A stretch of 64,000 nucleotides of DNA from Zygnema cylindricum (GCA_037447655.1 JBBHKE010000227.1:161962-225961); one strand, 5' to 3'. Positions 49,626-60,579 are shown, counted from the stretch's first letter. The notes: generated by a model not told the origin, from the letters alone. Translations and numbers: made by a program.

Positions 49626-49832
49626 TACTCTGTATTGTTATTAGCGTCAAGGATACTACATGGGAGGGTAGGAGAGGAAGGGGAGGGAGGAGAGAGAGGA
49701 GAGGGGGGGGAGGGAGGGCAGGGGGGGAGAGGGAGGGAGGGAAGAAGGGAGGGGAGAATGAGGGAGGAAGGGAGGGAAAAATTGTTTTGAGTCCCCAGAA
49801 TATGTCTAGCACTAATAGCGATGGACAGGGTA
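49626..49832. mobile_element. MITE-like element with a purine-rich core
   Basis: The left end tactctgtattgttattagcg and the complement of the right end taccctgtccatcgctattag are inverted repeats of the same family as at 26014. The interior is a (gggagg)n purine tract (49665-49775) in place of the usual sequence, probably expanded within the element. Confidence 0.6.
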
Positions 49833-50245
49833 CTGTGGAAATATTGTGTTGATGGCCAAAATTCAACACAAAAAAAAAATAGAAAATTAAGGTGGTCCAA
49901 ACTGATTAAATAGCGCAGATGGTGAACGGTGTAGTGCTTATCTAACAATAGCGGGTTACATATTGGTTTTATGGTGGAAAAAAAACCACAAGTCATCGAA
50001 CCGTCGTAATCCAAAATTGAAGCTTTTAGCACTAATTGTTTTCCAGACGTCAAAAAAATAGACGAAGAAAAAGAAGATGGTGTGGTCAATGCTAGCGAAT
50101 ACGCTTTTACTTTCCCTTTTCTTTTCCTTCTTTTTTTGCTAATATTTGCTGATGAGGTTTTAAGAGATACTTAAATTAGATGTTTAAGGTGAATAGTTCA
50201 TATCACATTATTTTTTCCCTGACTCTGAAAGCCTGAAAATTATAA

Positions 50246-50275
50246 AAACCCTAGGAAATTCTGGTAAAAACCCTA
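50246..50275 (+). promoter_or_regulatory. Paired telo-boxes upstream of the Obg gene
   Basis: AAACCCTA occurs at 50246-50253 and at 50268-50275, with a third near-copy (aaaccctc) at about 50290. In plants, telo-boxes are common in promoters of translation- and ribosome-related genes. This fits the Obg gene that starts within 200 bp. The functional link is inference. Confidence 0.5.
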
Positions 50276-50439
50276 AAAATCCAGAAAAAAACCCTCAAAA
50301 CTGGAAAAAAACTGTTTCTAAACAAAACGACTCAGAGGGCTGAAAATAAGAAGGGGGCAGAGGGCATTTTCAGGTGAAGCTATGGAGTTGGGGTTGTGCT
50401 CAAACTCAAGAGACAACCGATATAAGTATTTTGTCTCAT

Positions 50440-53400
50440 ATGCAACATTTTCGAAAGTTCGGTTCAGAAGAAGGTTACAGAAGTATTCTGTCTCATGTGC
50501 GACATTTTGGGAAATCAAGTTCCGGAATTGACACAGATACGACACGGGATGGTCGAAGAAAAACTCCTTTACAAGTATGTGGTTGGTTGAATTGATAAAA
50601 TGGAAAAAACACAGTAACAAATGATTCGGTTCTTCTTTAATCTTATGTGCTTGTTGTGCCTCTATCTCCCTTTTTAGTCCTGGTCTAATTTTTTTTTTTG
50701 TTTTACTGCTTTGGGAGTTGCTATTGAAATTTTTCCTCACTAAAGTCTATACAAGGTCCTCGATTGAACCGAACTACTCCAAATTCTATGAAGTCTTTTT
50801 AATAATTAATTTCATCGAAAATATGCGGTAATACAGGTAGCAGGTGATCTGAAAGTACTCCACATGAAACCGGGTGGGCTGGCATTTGCAACCAACCAAA
50901 GAAACGTGTCGACTTAACTTGTGGTTATAACTTACCAACATAAATTGTTATCATAGCTTGCCAACATTACTTTCTAGTATAACTTGCCAACATAACTTAT
51001 TACGATGTGCAAGTTGTTGTTGGGTAGCTGAATTCATAAGGTACACCGTGTATTGCTATTAGCGTTAATGTTTTTCCTCCAGCCAAATCATTTTCTCTTT
51101 GCACACGTCTTTTTCATTTGGAGACCACCAATCGGATGATAAGGAACTTACCTTTCTATCCCAGCCTTTTGATTAGTAATCCAACAAGTTTGCGTGGGGA
51201 AGAATGAGTTTAAAGGCTGTAAAAACATTAACGCTAATAACGATATACTGTGTGATCCCTAGTTATGTCCCCTTTTTTTTGGTTGTTTCCTCGTCTCTAA
51301 CCAAGATAGAAATTTTGCTGAAAATTTCAGGATCGTCCATTTGTTGACCGTTTACGGTTGCATGTGACTGGTGGAAATGGTGGTTCCGGTTGTGCGAGTT
51401 TTCGAAAAAATCGACATTCATCCCAAAGACAGGCAGATGGTAAGTGGAAGTTTTTTTTTTTCTTAAAGAATGAAGAGGGAAACGGTTTGGGAAATGTGGC
51501 ACGTGACACTTACATGCCCCATGTTGTCTTCGCTTTATTCTTTGTCAGAGATGGATTCATATTTGGAGAAGAGAAAAATGTTGAACGATGAAGCATCACT
51601 TTATTTACTGGGAAAATCAAAATTGGGATGAAACTGCTCTTTTTGTGCTCCTTGAAGTAATGGAACACATTAGTTCGCTGGCCGATCCTGTGGACCATCT
51701 TAATTTTATTTCAATTCTACTTTTTCACTTTTTTAAGGTTTTGGGTTGTACCTTATCAATGAGTGTCACACATAAGTTAATGTGGGGTTGCTCTTATGCT
51801 AATTTATTTTACTGGTGAGGTGTACTTCTATTCCAGTTAAACATTTTTTGGGCACTCAAAAGTACCTTTTCTCATCTCAGAGTTTCCGTTTTTTAATAGT
51901 TAGGTACACGATCAAAAGAGGAGACTGTTACCTTTCCATTGCTTCTTTTGAAACAAAATATGCTGCTGTTGACGATTAAGTTAACGGCGTTTTAGTGCGC
52001 AAAAAAATGTTAAAAACTAATAGTGTCGGCTATGTGTAGCATTAAATTCATCGTGCCTCAGTCTACAAGGCAACCTATGGTTTTTTTTTGATTGGGTTAC
52101 GTACTGAGCAAATCGCATACTAGAAAACCTACTGGAAAACTCCTTAAGAAATCAAATTTTGAAAAACTACTACACCGCCCATCGCTGTTAGAGTTAGTGA
52201 ATTATTAGCGTTAACACTTCATTAGAATTAACTACAGTAAAATATGTTTTACAACGTGGCTCATTTTGGACCACATATGTAAATAGTGTTATTAACATTA
52301 ATTTATGATTTTGGGTCAAAAAACACCCTTTCGAATTCGAGCGATTAACTCTTATGGCAGTGGGCAGGTGTAGTTTGAAAAACTAATCGGGATCTTCCAC
52401 CAATTAAAACACATACTGAAAAACGCCTATAGAAACCAAAATTTGAAAAAATTACTAACCGGTTTCTTTTGGAAAGGCTACAGACAAATACGTTGGAAGA
52501 CTGCTAAGTTTGTTTTTACTCATATTAGGAGAAAAAAGAAAAATATGATTGACTAATTTTGTAAGGGGGTGGTACTCAGGTTTTCATATCATTTCGGCTA
52601 AGTGGACTAAATGTGGTAGGGCTTGCAAAGAAAGTGTGTCCAATGAAATTGCATGGTTTCGCCCTCGGAAACCAAATGAAAAACTAAGTTTGGATTTCCT
52701 GCCTACCAGAACTCATGCTGAAAAGCGCCTTCTAGTTTAGAATAACTCTTTCAGTAACCAAAATTTGAAAAGCTACTTGGTTGGAATTTTCCCCCTACTA
52801 AAACACATACCGGAAAACTTCATCAGAAATTATACTACATCGTGAGTTGCTATTAGCGATAATACCTATTTCCGCCCCCTTTTTTTTCACCCTCTGAACA
52901 CAAATTAGCGTTATTAATACAATTGTATTCCTCTTAACGATAATTTCTTTTGCAGTTCAAAATTGTCCACGTCATTTGGACCGGAAAAAGGATTATTAAC
53001 ACTAAAACAGTCTTTGTACTGATTAGTCCTTATATGCTAATAGCGATTTATTGGTACCATGTTTCTAATTCTCCACCAGGTGGCAGTGGAGGACAAGGTG
53101 GGAGTGTCTTTCTCCGAGCAACAAGCTCCATGCGACACCTGGCAGGTGTGCCCCAACACCAGGCAGGTCTAAACCCCTCCGAGGACCTTTCAAAAAACCA
53201 CCAAACCCTTTTTCATAATGTTGTAAATTGTGGGACTGTTAAAAATGCACTTAAGCCCCTTGGGTTAGCTTCCTAATATGCACCCAAAACTCACCAGAAC
53301 ATTTTTGGGTTTTTATTGTAATAGCAAGGATTTATGAAGAGGAATCACGAATTGTGATGATAAAAAAGGTTTTATTCAATCCATTAATATTTTTTTAAAA

Positions 53401-56400
53401 ACATAAACTGCGAAAAAATGGAACCACGAAGAGGACTTGTAAATGGGTTAATGTTACGACCTTGGAAAATTTTGACAGATCTTTATAGAAGCCTTGACAG
53501 ATCCCCTTTTCAAACATGTTTAAAAACCCCCTTCTTGAAAAAATTGAAATTCCAAAAATCAGTTGCTATTAGCGTTAATAACACTAATTCCATGCTGGTT
53601 TTTTTTGCCCGCTGAGCACAAAATAGTGTTATTAATACTATTTTTTTCTTCTGAACGCTATTTTTTTTTGAGGTTCACGATTGTCCACGTCATCTGGACC
53701 GAAACAGAATTATCAACACTAAAACAGTTCTCCTTCTATTTCTTAAGGCTAATAGCGATTCACGGTGTACTTAGAGCAAGAGGAACACGCAAGTAAATTG
53801 TCCCCCGCTAGTAGTGTTAAAACATTTCTCGAGCAGTGTTCATTGTATAGATTTGCAATTTTTGATCGTGACATCACAATTGGAAGGTAAGACAGCTACT
53901 TTTCAATTGGTTACCTCAAGGAAGAAAACCAACAGCTGAACATAAATGTAAACGCTTTTAACTGCCCTGAACAAGGTTGAACACTAACGACGACGGGCTT
54001 AGTGAAAAACGAGTTAGTATGTGTCTTATTGACTGTTAAAGAAACATAAGCAAGGATAGAAGAGGATAATTTTCAAGGCTAAGTGGGAATGCTTTATTTT
54101 CTACAAATGCTGAGATATCTTACGACTTTCGGTACTCCGCATATATCTTTCTCGAAAGTCTTAGGTGATTGTTTTTCAATGAATAGGTCACGGGGGTAGA
54201 AGGGAGTCCCTTTGAGGATTCAAAAGGTCTTTTGAACTTTTTATTTAGAGCTTATGAGGTAGGTTTTCAACTTCCACGCTTTGTAACTTGCCTCTGCAAA
54301 TTTTAATTTCTATTTTTTTGTAGTTTTTGTGATTACTTTTTTTATATATTTTTTTAGTATGAATGTATGTGTGAGGCGATGATGTTTTTGTTGTATTTTT
54401 TTTGTTTCGTTAACAGAGAGGTGGTGATGGTGGAAATGGAACTTCAAAAAAGAAAATCGGGTCCAGAGGGGCTGATAAGGTGAGGAAAAAAAAAAGCAAA
54501 CAAAAAAAAAACAGGTACTGACACTAGACTGCCCATCGCTATAAGAGTTAGTGACTTAGCGTCAACACTTTCTTAGAATTAACAACAGTAAACTATGTTT
54601 TGCCACGTGGCTCATTGTGTGCCACTTAACTAAAAAAGTATTTTTTGCACAAATTTATTATTTTTGGGTCAAAAAACACTCACTCGATTTAGAGTGATTG
54701 ACTCTAATAGCGAAAAGGCAGTAAAAGAGAAGACAACGAACTTGTTAGCAAGTGCATCAAACAAAGGTTTTGCTTAAAAATGAAAAGAAAATTGAGTTCC
54801 ACCAAAGGCTGGAAAATGCATTTTGATGATGGGTTTAAATAGGCATATAACCTTTCTGGATGGCCAAATATTGCCTCTTTTAATTAAGAAGGACCAACAG
54901 AAAAGAGGCAAGCTGTTTATGTCTATCCATTTATCTAGCTATCTACTTAACCCTCCCTCCCTTCCTCCCTCCCTCTTTCAGCCCCTCCCTCGCTCTCTCC
55001 CTCCCTCCACTTCCTTCCCTTCCTCCTCCCCGCTCTCCCCTCTTTTCGCCCTCTTTCTCCCTCTCTCCTCTCTCCCCCCTCTCTCCCTCTCTCTCTCCCT
55101 CTCCTCTCCTTCTCCCTCTCCCTCTCCCTCTCCCTCTCCCTCTCCCTCTCCCTCTCCCTCTCCCTCTCCCTCTCCCTCTCCCTCTCCCTCTCCCTCTCCC
55201 TCTCCCTCTCCCCTCCCTCTCCCTCTCCCTCTCCCTCTCCCTCTCCCTCTCCCTCTCCCTCTCCCTCTCCCTCTCCCTCTCCCTCTCCCTCTCCCTCTCC
55301 CTCTCCCTCTCCCTCTCCCTCTCCCTCTCCCTCTCCCTCTCCCTCTCCCTCTCCCTCTCTGTGTGTGTGCATATGTGTATATATACATGAATGTTAATGT
55401 GTCTGTTTTCATAATCAGGCTTTCATTGTGCAAAGGGCGAGAATTTCTGACCTAGAGAGATCTGAGGATGATCTTTCTCACATTTTTGGCTTTCCATGCT
55501 GCTTTCCCGATACTGACTACGGAATTTTGTCTTATCTCAGGTGGTTCCTGTGCCAATAGGAACCGTTGTGCGTTTTTTGGGAGGAGAGCTTCCGGAACCA
55601 TCATCGATTTTCAGAAAATCTCAGAAAGGAACCGATGTTTATTCTGAAAACCAAATATTCTCATCTTCCCAGATGCAATTAGAGGAGTCCACTGACAAGG
55701 AGGGAGAGGTGAGAGAGGTGAGAGAGGTTGACAGAAAGGATGCCTTTCCTGAGTCTCATAAATCTGCTAAAGAAGCTCTTATCATTAAGGAGGAAGAAAC
55801 GGAAGGAAAGGAGAAACAGTCGCTAGAGGTTGAAGAGGAAGAAGGCTTGAATGTAGAACAAATTCCGGATAGTGGAAACAATATTTTTCAAAAAGCGGAG
55901 GAAAACTGGTCTTCTGAAAATCTTGAGAGCGACACGAATGTTCTTTTTGGAAATGACAATGAGGAGGAGGAGGAGGAGGAGGAGGAGGAGGAGGAGGAGG
56001 AGGAGGCGGAGGAGAATGAGTTGACAGGCAAAGAGAGTTTTGGGAGTATGGCTGAGGGAGGAGGAGAGATAATTGCCGATTTGTCAGAAGATGGACAAAC
56101 GGTGCTCGTCGCCAGAGGGGGGGGAGGAGGGAGAGGAAATGCCGCTATGGCAAGAGGGAGAGGCTCGGATCGGTTACTCGCGAGTCGAGATTCTGAAAAA
56201 GGGTTTAGTGGGACTATGGCGAGTTTCGAATTAGAATTAAAAGTTCTCGCCGACATTGGTCTCGTGGGAGCTCCAAATGCCGGGAAATCGACTCTTCTTG
56301 CCTCTCTCTCTCGAGCCCAACCTCGAATCGGAAGTTACGCTTTTACGACTCTAAAACCCCAATTGGGAACCGTGATTTATGATGATTTTTTCACTCTTTC

Positions 56401-56776
56401 GGTAGCGGATATTCCGGGACTTATTGAAGGAGCTCACGAAAATCGAGGGTTGGGTCATGGGTTTTTACGACATATAGAGAGGACTCGAGCCTTGGCGTAT
56501 GTTTTGGATATGGCTCCTCCGGAGAAGGAGAGGAGGCCGTGGGAACAGTTGGAGGAATTGCAAATCGAGTTAGAAATGTATAAGTCAGGTTTGGGAAAAA
56601 GACGAGCTTTAGTTGTGGCTAATAAGATGGACGAACCACATGCGGAAGAAGCTTTAGAGGAATTGAGGAAAAGATTAAATACAAGAATGGAAATTGTACC
56701 CATTTGTGCAGTTTTATGTGAAGGAATAGAGGAGTTGAAAGAGGCGCTTAGAACTCTTTTAGAGAACAATGTATGA
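50440..56776 (+). CDS. Obg-family GTPase, plant mitochondrial ObgM class, six exons
   Basis: A ribosome-assembly GTPase, probably of the mitochondrial large subunit. Exons: 50440-50574 (first in-frame ATG; the frame is open from 50350, so the 5' end is uncertain), 51331-51439, 53080-53145, 54227-54258 (32 nt), 54417-54479, 55541-56776. All introns are GT-AG and the phases join, giving about 546 residues. The Obg fold begins RLRLHVTGGNGGSGCASFRK and continues through the Gly-rich GGSGGQGGSV, RGGDGGNGTSKKKIGSRGAD and VPVPIGTVVRF. The G domain has G1 GAPNAGKST (about 56265), G2 FTTLKP, G3 DIPG (56407), the family motif NRGLGHGFLRHIERT, G4 NKMD (56621) and a G5 reading ICAV rather than SA, as in plant ObgM. 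The N-terminus (MQHFRKFGSEEGYRSILSHV) is amphipathic and basic. A (GAG)n-encoded run of 16 Glu (about 55961-56010) sits in the insert between Obg fold and G domain. Confidence 0.92.
51042..51254. mobile_element. MITE in Obg intron 1
   Basis: The ends tacaccgtgtattgctattagcgttaatg and (complement) cacacagtatatcgttattagcg are inverted repeats, with poly-T and poly-A just inside each. No coding capacity. Lies 76 bp before exon 2. Confidence 0.75.
52040..52835 (+). repeat. Degenerate tandem repeats in Obg intron 2
   Basis: Blocks built from acatactgaaaaacgcc, aaaccaaaatttgaaaaactac and ttccnccnactaaaac recur about four times (starting near 52110, 52405, 52700 and 52790), with spacers containing MITE sequence. 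The repetition is too diverged for an exact period. Confidence 0.6.
52170..52373. mobile_element. MITE in Obg intron 2 with candidate target duplication
   Basis: The ends ctacaccgcccatcgctgttagagttag and (complement) ctacacctgcccactgccataagagtt are inverted repeats. The 12-bp tttgaaaaacta stands directly outside both ends (52158-52169 and 52374-52385), consistent with a target-site duplication. The surrounding intron repeats contain the same phrase, so chance is possible. Confidence 0.72.
52836..53056. mobile_element. MITE abutting the exon 3 acceptor of Obg
   Basis: The ends tacatcgtgagttgctattagcg and (complement) taccaataaatcgctattagc match. The interior shares gtccacgtcattggacc with the element at 53559. 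It ends only 23 bp before exon 3, so part of the 3' splice context lies at or just outside the element. Confidence 0.65.
53559..53769. mobile_element. MITE in Obg intron 3
   Basis: The right end (complement tacaccgtgaatcgctattagcc) is canonical. The left end (atcagttgctattagcgttaat) has lost its outer bases. The interior is clearly related to the element at 52836 (gttattaatac, attgtccacgtcat). Confidence 0.65.
54527..54722. mobile_element. MITE in Obg intron 5
   Basis: The ends gactgcccatcgctataagagttag and (complement) tactgccttttcgctattagagt, and the interior (aattaacaacagtaaactatgtttt, gggtcaaaaaacac), match the element at 52170. The two are therefore recent relatives within the same gene. 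Confidence 0.72.
55111..55360. repeat. (CTCCCT)n hexanucleotide array in Obg intron 5
   Basis: About 40 perfect ctccct units with one interruption near 55211, followed by a short gtgtgt/tatata stretch. Long Leu-Pro and Ser-Pro frames on plus and Gly-Glu or Gly-Arg frames on minus are repeat artefacts. It lies in the intron directly before the main coding exon. Confidence 0.97.
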
Positions 56777-56944
56777 AGAGAAAAAGTGAAGGAAATTTTT
56801 TTTTTCCCGAAGTAAGGAATTGTTGTTTTTTCCAACTTGTTGTCCTGTCATGTTCCATTACCATTTTTTTTTTTTTCTTATCTTTATTCTTAAAGTGGGG
56901 ATCACTTGTTTTTTTTATATGGGTTGTTATATTGTCATGTTTTC

Positions 56945-57012
56945 TTCTTGTTCTTATTCTTATTATTCTTATTCTTATTCCTATTCCTTTTCCTTTTCCT
57001 TTTCCTATTTCA
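56945..57012 (+). repeat. (TTCTTA)n / (TTCCTTTTCC)n simple repeat
   Basis: Hexamer repeats tcttat and then cttttcctttt immediately downstream of the Obg coding region, in the presumed 3' untranslated or flanking region. Confidence 0.8.
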
Positions 57013-57114
57013 TTCTTAAACTTACTATCTTTATGACCGAGTCCGGTTTATAGACTGTTTTTGATACTAAAAGTCCAACATCGTAAAACTAGCCACTTAT
57101 AATTGGAAATTAAA

Positions 57115-57400
57115 TCAGATGAATCTGAATAATAGTCAGAACCGAATCAAAATTGAATCCAAATCTGAAATTAAACCCAAACTCGAATCTGAATTTGAAG
57201 TTAAATCCGAATCTGAATCCAAATACGAATCTGATTTGCAATGCAAATTCGCATCCAATTTTAAAATCCATTGCCAAATTTCAACCAAAAATCAAACCCG
57301 AATCTAAAATCAAATCTGAATGTAAATCAAGTCTGAATCTAAATATCAAATCCAAATTCGAATCAGAAAATTGAAACTGAAATAGAATTCAAATCGAGTG
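57115..57400 (+). repeat. Degenerate AATCTG/AATCCA hexamer repeat
   Basis: Roughly 40 hexamers of the type aatctg, aatcca, aaattc, aacccg in irregular order. The frames through it (Glu-Ser-Lys or Asn-Leu-Lys) have no recognisable protein. Confidence 0.8.
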
Positions 57401-58205
57401 GAACTTGAGCGCCAATTCGGAGCCGGTATTGAAATCCCAATTTTAGCTTGATTTGAAAACAGTTAAAAAATGATAAAAGCTTTGTATACAAAATAAATAC
57501 AAAAGTTGCCTAAAGTTTACAAAAAAATGACCTCCACGGAATTCAGTCGAAGCTCCATAGCTTTAGCTTTGATAGGAAATTGATATGTTTTCCAACAATA
57601 TATATTACATAACCTAAAAATATATAATCTAAAAAGAACAAAATTTTTACTTCAATTTAGAATGATACCAGGAATCCAAAAACAATCAAAATCCAAGAAA
57701 AAAAATATATATATATATATAAATCCAAATATATATGAATCCAAGATAATATCAAGATCATAATATCGGAAATAAAATTGAGTAAATCCAAAGAAGAATC
57801 AAAATAAAGCCCGAATGGATATTTTCGAGTCCAGAGAAAAACCTAAAAAAGTTATGAATTGTAAAAAACATCATAAAAAAAACATCATTGGTGACTAAAT
57901 AAAAATGGTAGAAAAGAAGACAAAGAGAGAGGTAAAGACAAAAAGGTGAAAACAAAAAAGAAATTGAGCAACGAATCATCCCAATTTTTTTTTATTGAAA
58001 TCATAGAAACATCAATTCATTGTCGAATTTGAAAAAGTTAAGAAATTTTGGAAAAAAAAAAAGATTATATGGCCTAAAATTTTCAGTTTCTACAAAATAA
58101 CATTGACATTTATTTGACTAAAACAGAGAAAAAAACATTGACATTTATTTGACTAAAACAGAGAAAAAAATTCGTGTTAACTGAAATTTTCAATTGTTCT
58201 TATTC
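57401..58205. other. AT-rich non-coding stretch
   Basis: No gene recognised. Includes a (TA)n run near 57708-57721 and a 32-bp direct repeat (aacattgacatttatttgacta...) at about 58100-58165. Confidence 0.5.
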
Positions 58206-58610
58206 TTTTGGAATTTTTATTTTTTTTTAAGGACCTTTATTCTCTCTATTCCACCTTCTCTCCCTCCTTCCCCCTCTTTTTTTTTCCCTCTCCTCTCCTA
58301 TTTTTCTTTTCTTTCCCTCTCTCCCTCTCTCGCCCCTCTCTCTCTCTCTCTACTCTCTCTCTCTCTCTCCTTCCCAAACACCTATTTTCCCTCTTTATTT
58401 CTATCATTTTTTCTCTCTTTCCCTCTCTATTTCTCTCTTTCTTCTCTCTGTCTCTCTCTTCCCCCCTTCCTTTTTTTTTTGTCTCTCTTTCCCTTTTCCC
58501 CCTCTCTTTTCTCCCTTTCCCTCTCCCCCCCTTGCTTTCAATTTCCCCCTTTCTATCTTTCTTTTTTTTTTCCTTTTTTTTTTCTCTCCTTCTCTCTTTC
58601 TCTCCCTCCC
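58206..58610. repeat. Pyrimidine-rich low-complexity region
   Basis: Irregular ctct/ttcc tracts of about 400 bp. A purine-rich counterpart lies beyond the right arm of the inverted duplication (60170-60290), so the tract may be part of that duplication. The Ser/Leu/Phe-rich frames are not genes. Confidence 0.85.
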
Positions 58611-58763
58611 ACCCTAATAGAAAACGCTAGCAAAGTTAGCAATTACTAAAGAAATGGTCATTGAAAAAAAAGCCAGATTGAATTGTTTTTACTTGAATAA
58701 TTTACGGAAGACAAAATCGATTTTTTTTTTTTTTTTTTTGTTTCCATTTTCTCTTTTTCCATG

Positions 58764-59318
58764 CTATTCGAAACCATCTATACAGAGCTTTGAGAGTCCC
58801 GAAACAAAAACGTCGTCTTCCTCGGAAAAAATATCAGACACCTCCTTTACCACACTATACACAGCCTCTCCAAACATCTCCTCTTCTCTGCCCTCCGAGG
58901 ACTCTCTCTCCTCCTCCACCTCCTCATACGATTTTCTCTCTCTTTTTAATGTTTCTTTCTTTTTCTTGAAGGCCATTTTCTCCTTTTCAAAAACATAGTT
59001 AGAGAATTGTCGTGCCTTTTCATATTTTTTTTCCACCTCGAAAATGGATACAAAATCATTGATTAATTGTTATCTCCTTCCCAAGTGCCAATATTGCGCC
59101 TTAAGATCATTCGTCCATTTTTGAAGCTCGATTTTTATAATGGTGAACCATGAGTCGATTTGAATTTCCGACTCATACTCTAAATTTTCAACCTCGACTT
59201 TCAACTCTTTATTTTCTTTTAGAAGTGTAACATATTCTTGTAAGTATTTTGTGGCGACTTCTTTCACCTCTTCCATCTTGTTGGCATAATAAAATATCTC
59301 TCTTTCAACCAAATCAAC
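58764..59318 (-). pseudogene. Coiled-coil protein, terminal exon with an in-frame stop (left arm)
   Basis: On the minus strand an exon opens after a TTTTGCAG acceptor (exon edge 59318) and encodes a Glu/Lys-rich coiled coil (VDLVEREIFYYANKMEE...). It reaches YWHLGRR and hits a TAA (about 59068-59070). The same frame then continues for about 90 codons with EKKYEKARQFSN and ends SKLCIDGFE stop at 58764. The inverted copy at 59663 has CAA where this one has TAA, so the stop is a nonsense change. Function unknown; the length and heptad pattern suggest a structural coiled coil. Confidence 0.6.
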
Positions 59319-59649
59319 CTGCAAAACATAAAAAAATGGATTCTGAGATCAAAATTGAAAATTAAAATGCTTAGAAGACAAAAAACAGAAATAGAAAGAA
59401 AAAAAAATAGAAAAAACAGACATAATAAGGTGAACTTAAAATAAACAGACGACTTTAAACATAAAGCAAAAATTATCAGATCAACGAAGTTAAAAAAAAA
59501 AAAAAAAAGAAAAAAAAAAGATAAAAAACAAACATACTAAGGAAAAAACTAAAAGAAACATCTGAAAAACAGAAAAATATGAAGATACCAAAAGAAAAAA
59601 AAAAAAAAATCAAAAAGGGATGGACATAAAATGACACCGCTATAAAAAT

Positions 59650-60175
59650 CAAGCTGTAAAAATTGACCAATGATTTTGAGGAGCAATATTGGAACTTGGG
59701 TAGGAGACAACAATCCATCAACGATTTTGTATCCGCATTCGAGGCGGAGAAAAAAGAGGACGAAAGAGCACGACAATTCTTTTACTATGATTTCGAGAAG
59801 GAGAAAACAGGCTTCAAAGAGGTAAAAGAAGAATTCAATAGGGAGAGAAAATCGTACAACAAGGTGGAGGAGGAGATGGAGTCCTCGGAGGGGAGAGAAG
59901 ACGAGATGTTTAGAGAGGTGGTGTATAGTGTCGTAAAGGAGATGTGTGATGATGTTTCCAAGGATGAGGACGTTTTTGTTTCAGGACTCTCAAAGCTTTG
60001 TATAGATGGTTTCGAATAGAAACAAAAAAAAAAGAAGATAGAAACAGAAATAAAAAAAAGTCGATTTTGTCTTCCGTAAGTTGTTAAAATAGAAACAATT
60101 CACTTTGTTTTTTTTTTTAATGACCATGTGTTTTTAGTAAAGGCTAGGTTTGCTAGCGCTGTCTATTAGGGGGGG
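59650..60175 (+). repeat. Right arm of an inverted duplication containing the same coiled-coil segment
   Basis: This is an inverted, diverged copy of 58610-59128. The plus-strand open frame 59663-60019 encodes TNDFEEQYWNLGRRQQSIND and on to SKLCIDGFE, parallel to the minus-strand exon. Similarity continues past the stop into untranslated sequence (tcgattttgtcttccgtaa, aatgaccat, ttgctagcg). It has no visible upstream exon on the plus strand. Its frame is free of stops, unlike the left arm. Confidence 0.82.
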
Positions 60176-60579
60176 GAAGGAGAGAAAGATAGAGAGAGAG
60201 AAAGAAAAAAAAGAGTGAAGGAAATAGGAAAGAGAGAACGGAGGAAAGGGAAAGCGGGGGGAAAAGGGAAACGGGGGGGGGGGGGAAACAAATCTCACTT
60301 TTTATTTCAAGTCCTTTTGCTATTTTCTAAATACCTTGATTTTCTTTTCACCTTTCTCAACCTACACAAAAAACAGTATAAACCAGAAAAAACAAAAAAA
60401 ATAAGGAAACAAAAAAACAGTTAGAAAAAACAAAAAAATAAAAAAAACAAAAAAAAACAGAAAACGGACTAAATAATACAGGGAATAAAAAAACAAAATA
60501 TTGAAAAAGACAAAAACAATGTGACGAACAAAAAAAACCATAGGTTTTAAGTTGTTAAAGTTAATGAAACAAAAGTTAC

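Noticed and set aside
50382-50530. Alternative start for the Obg gene at ATG 50382
   Set aside because: That frame does not join in phase to exon 2 and ends in a stop near 50530; the frame leading into KTPLQ does.
54823-55455. 210-residue Leu/Pro frame and the minus-strand Gly-Glu and Gly-Arg frames
   Set aside because: Entirely produced by the (CTCCCT)n array within an Obg intron.
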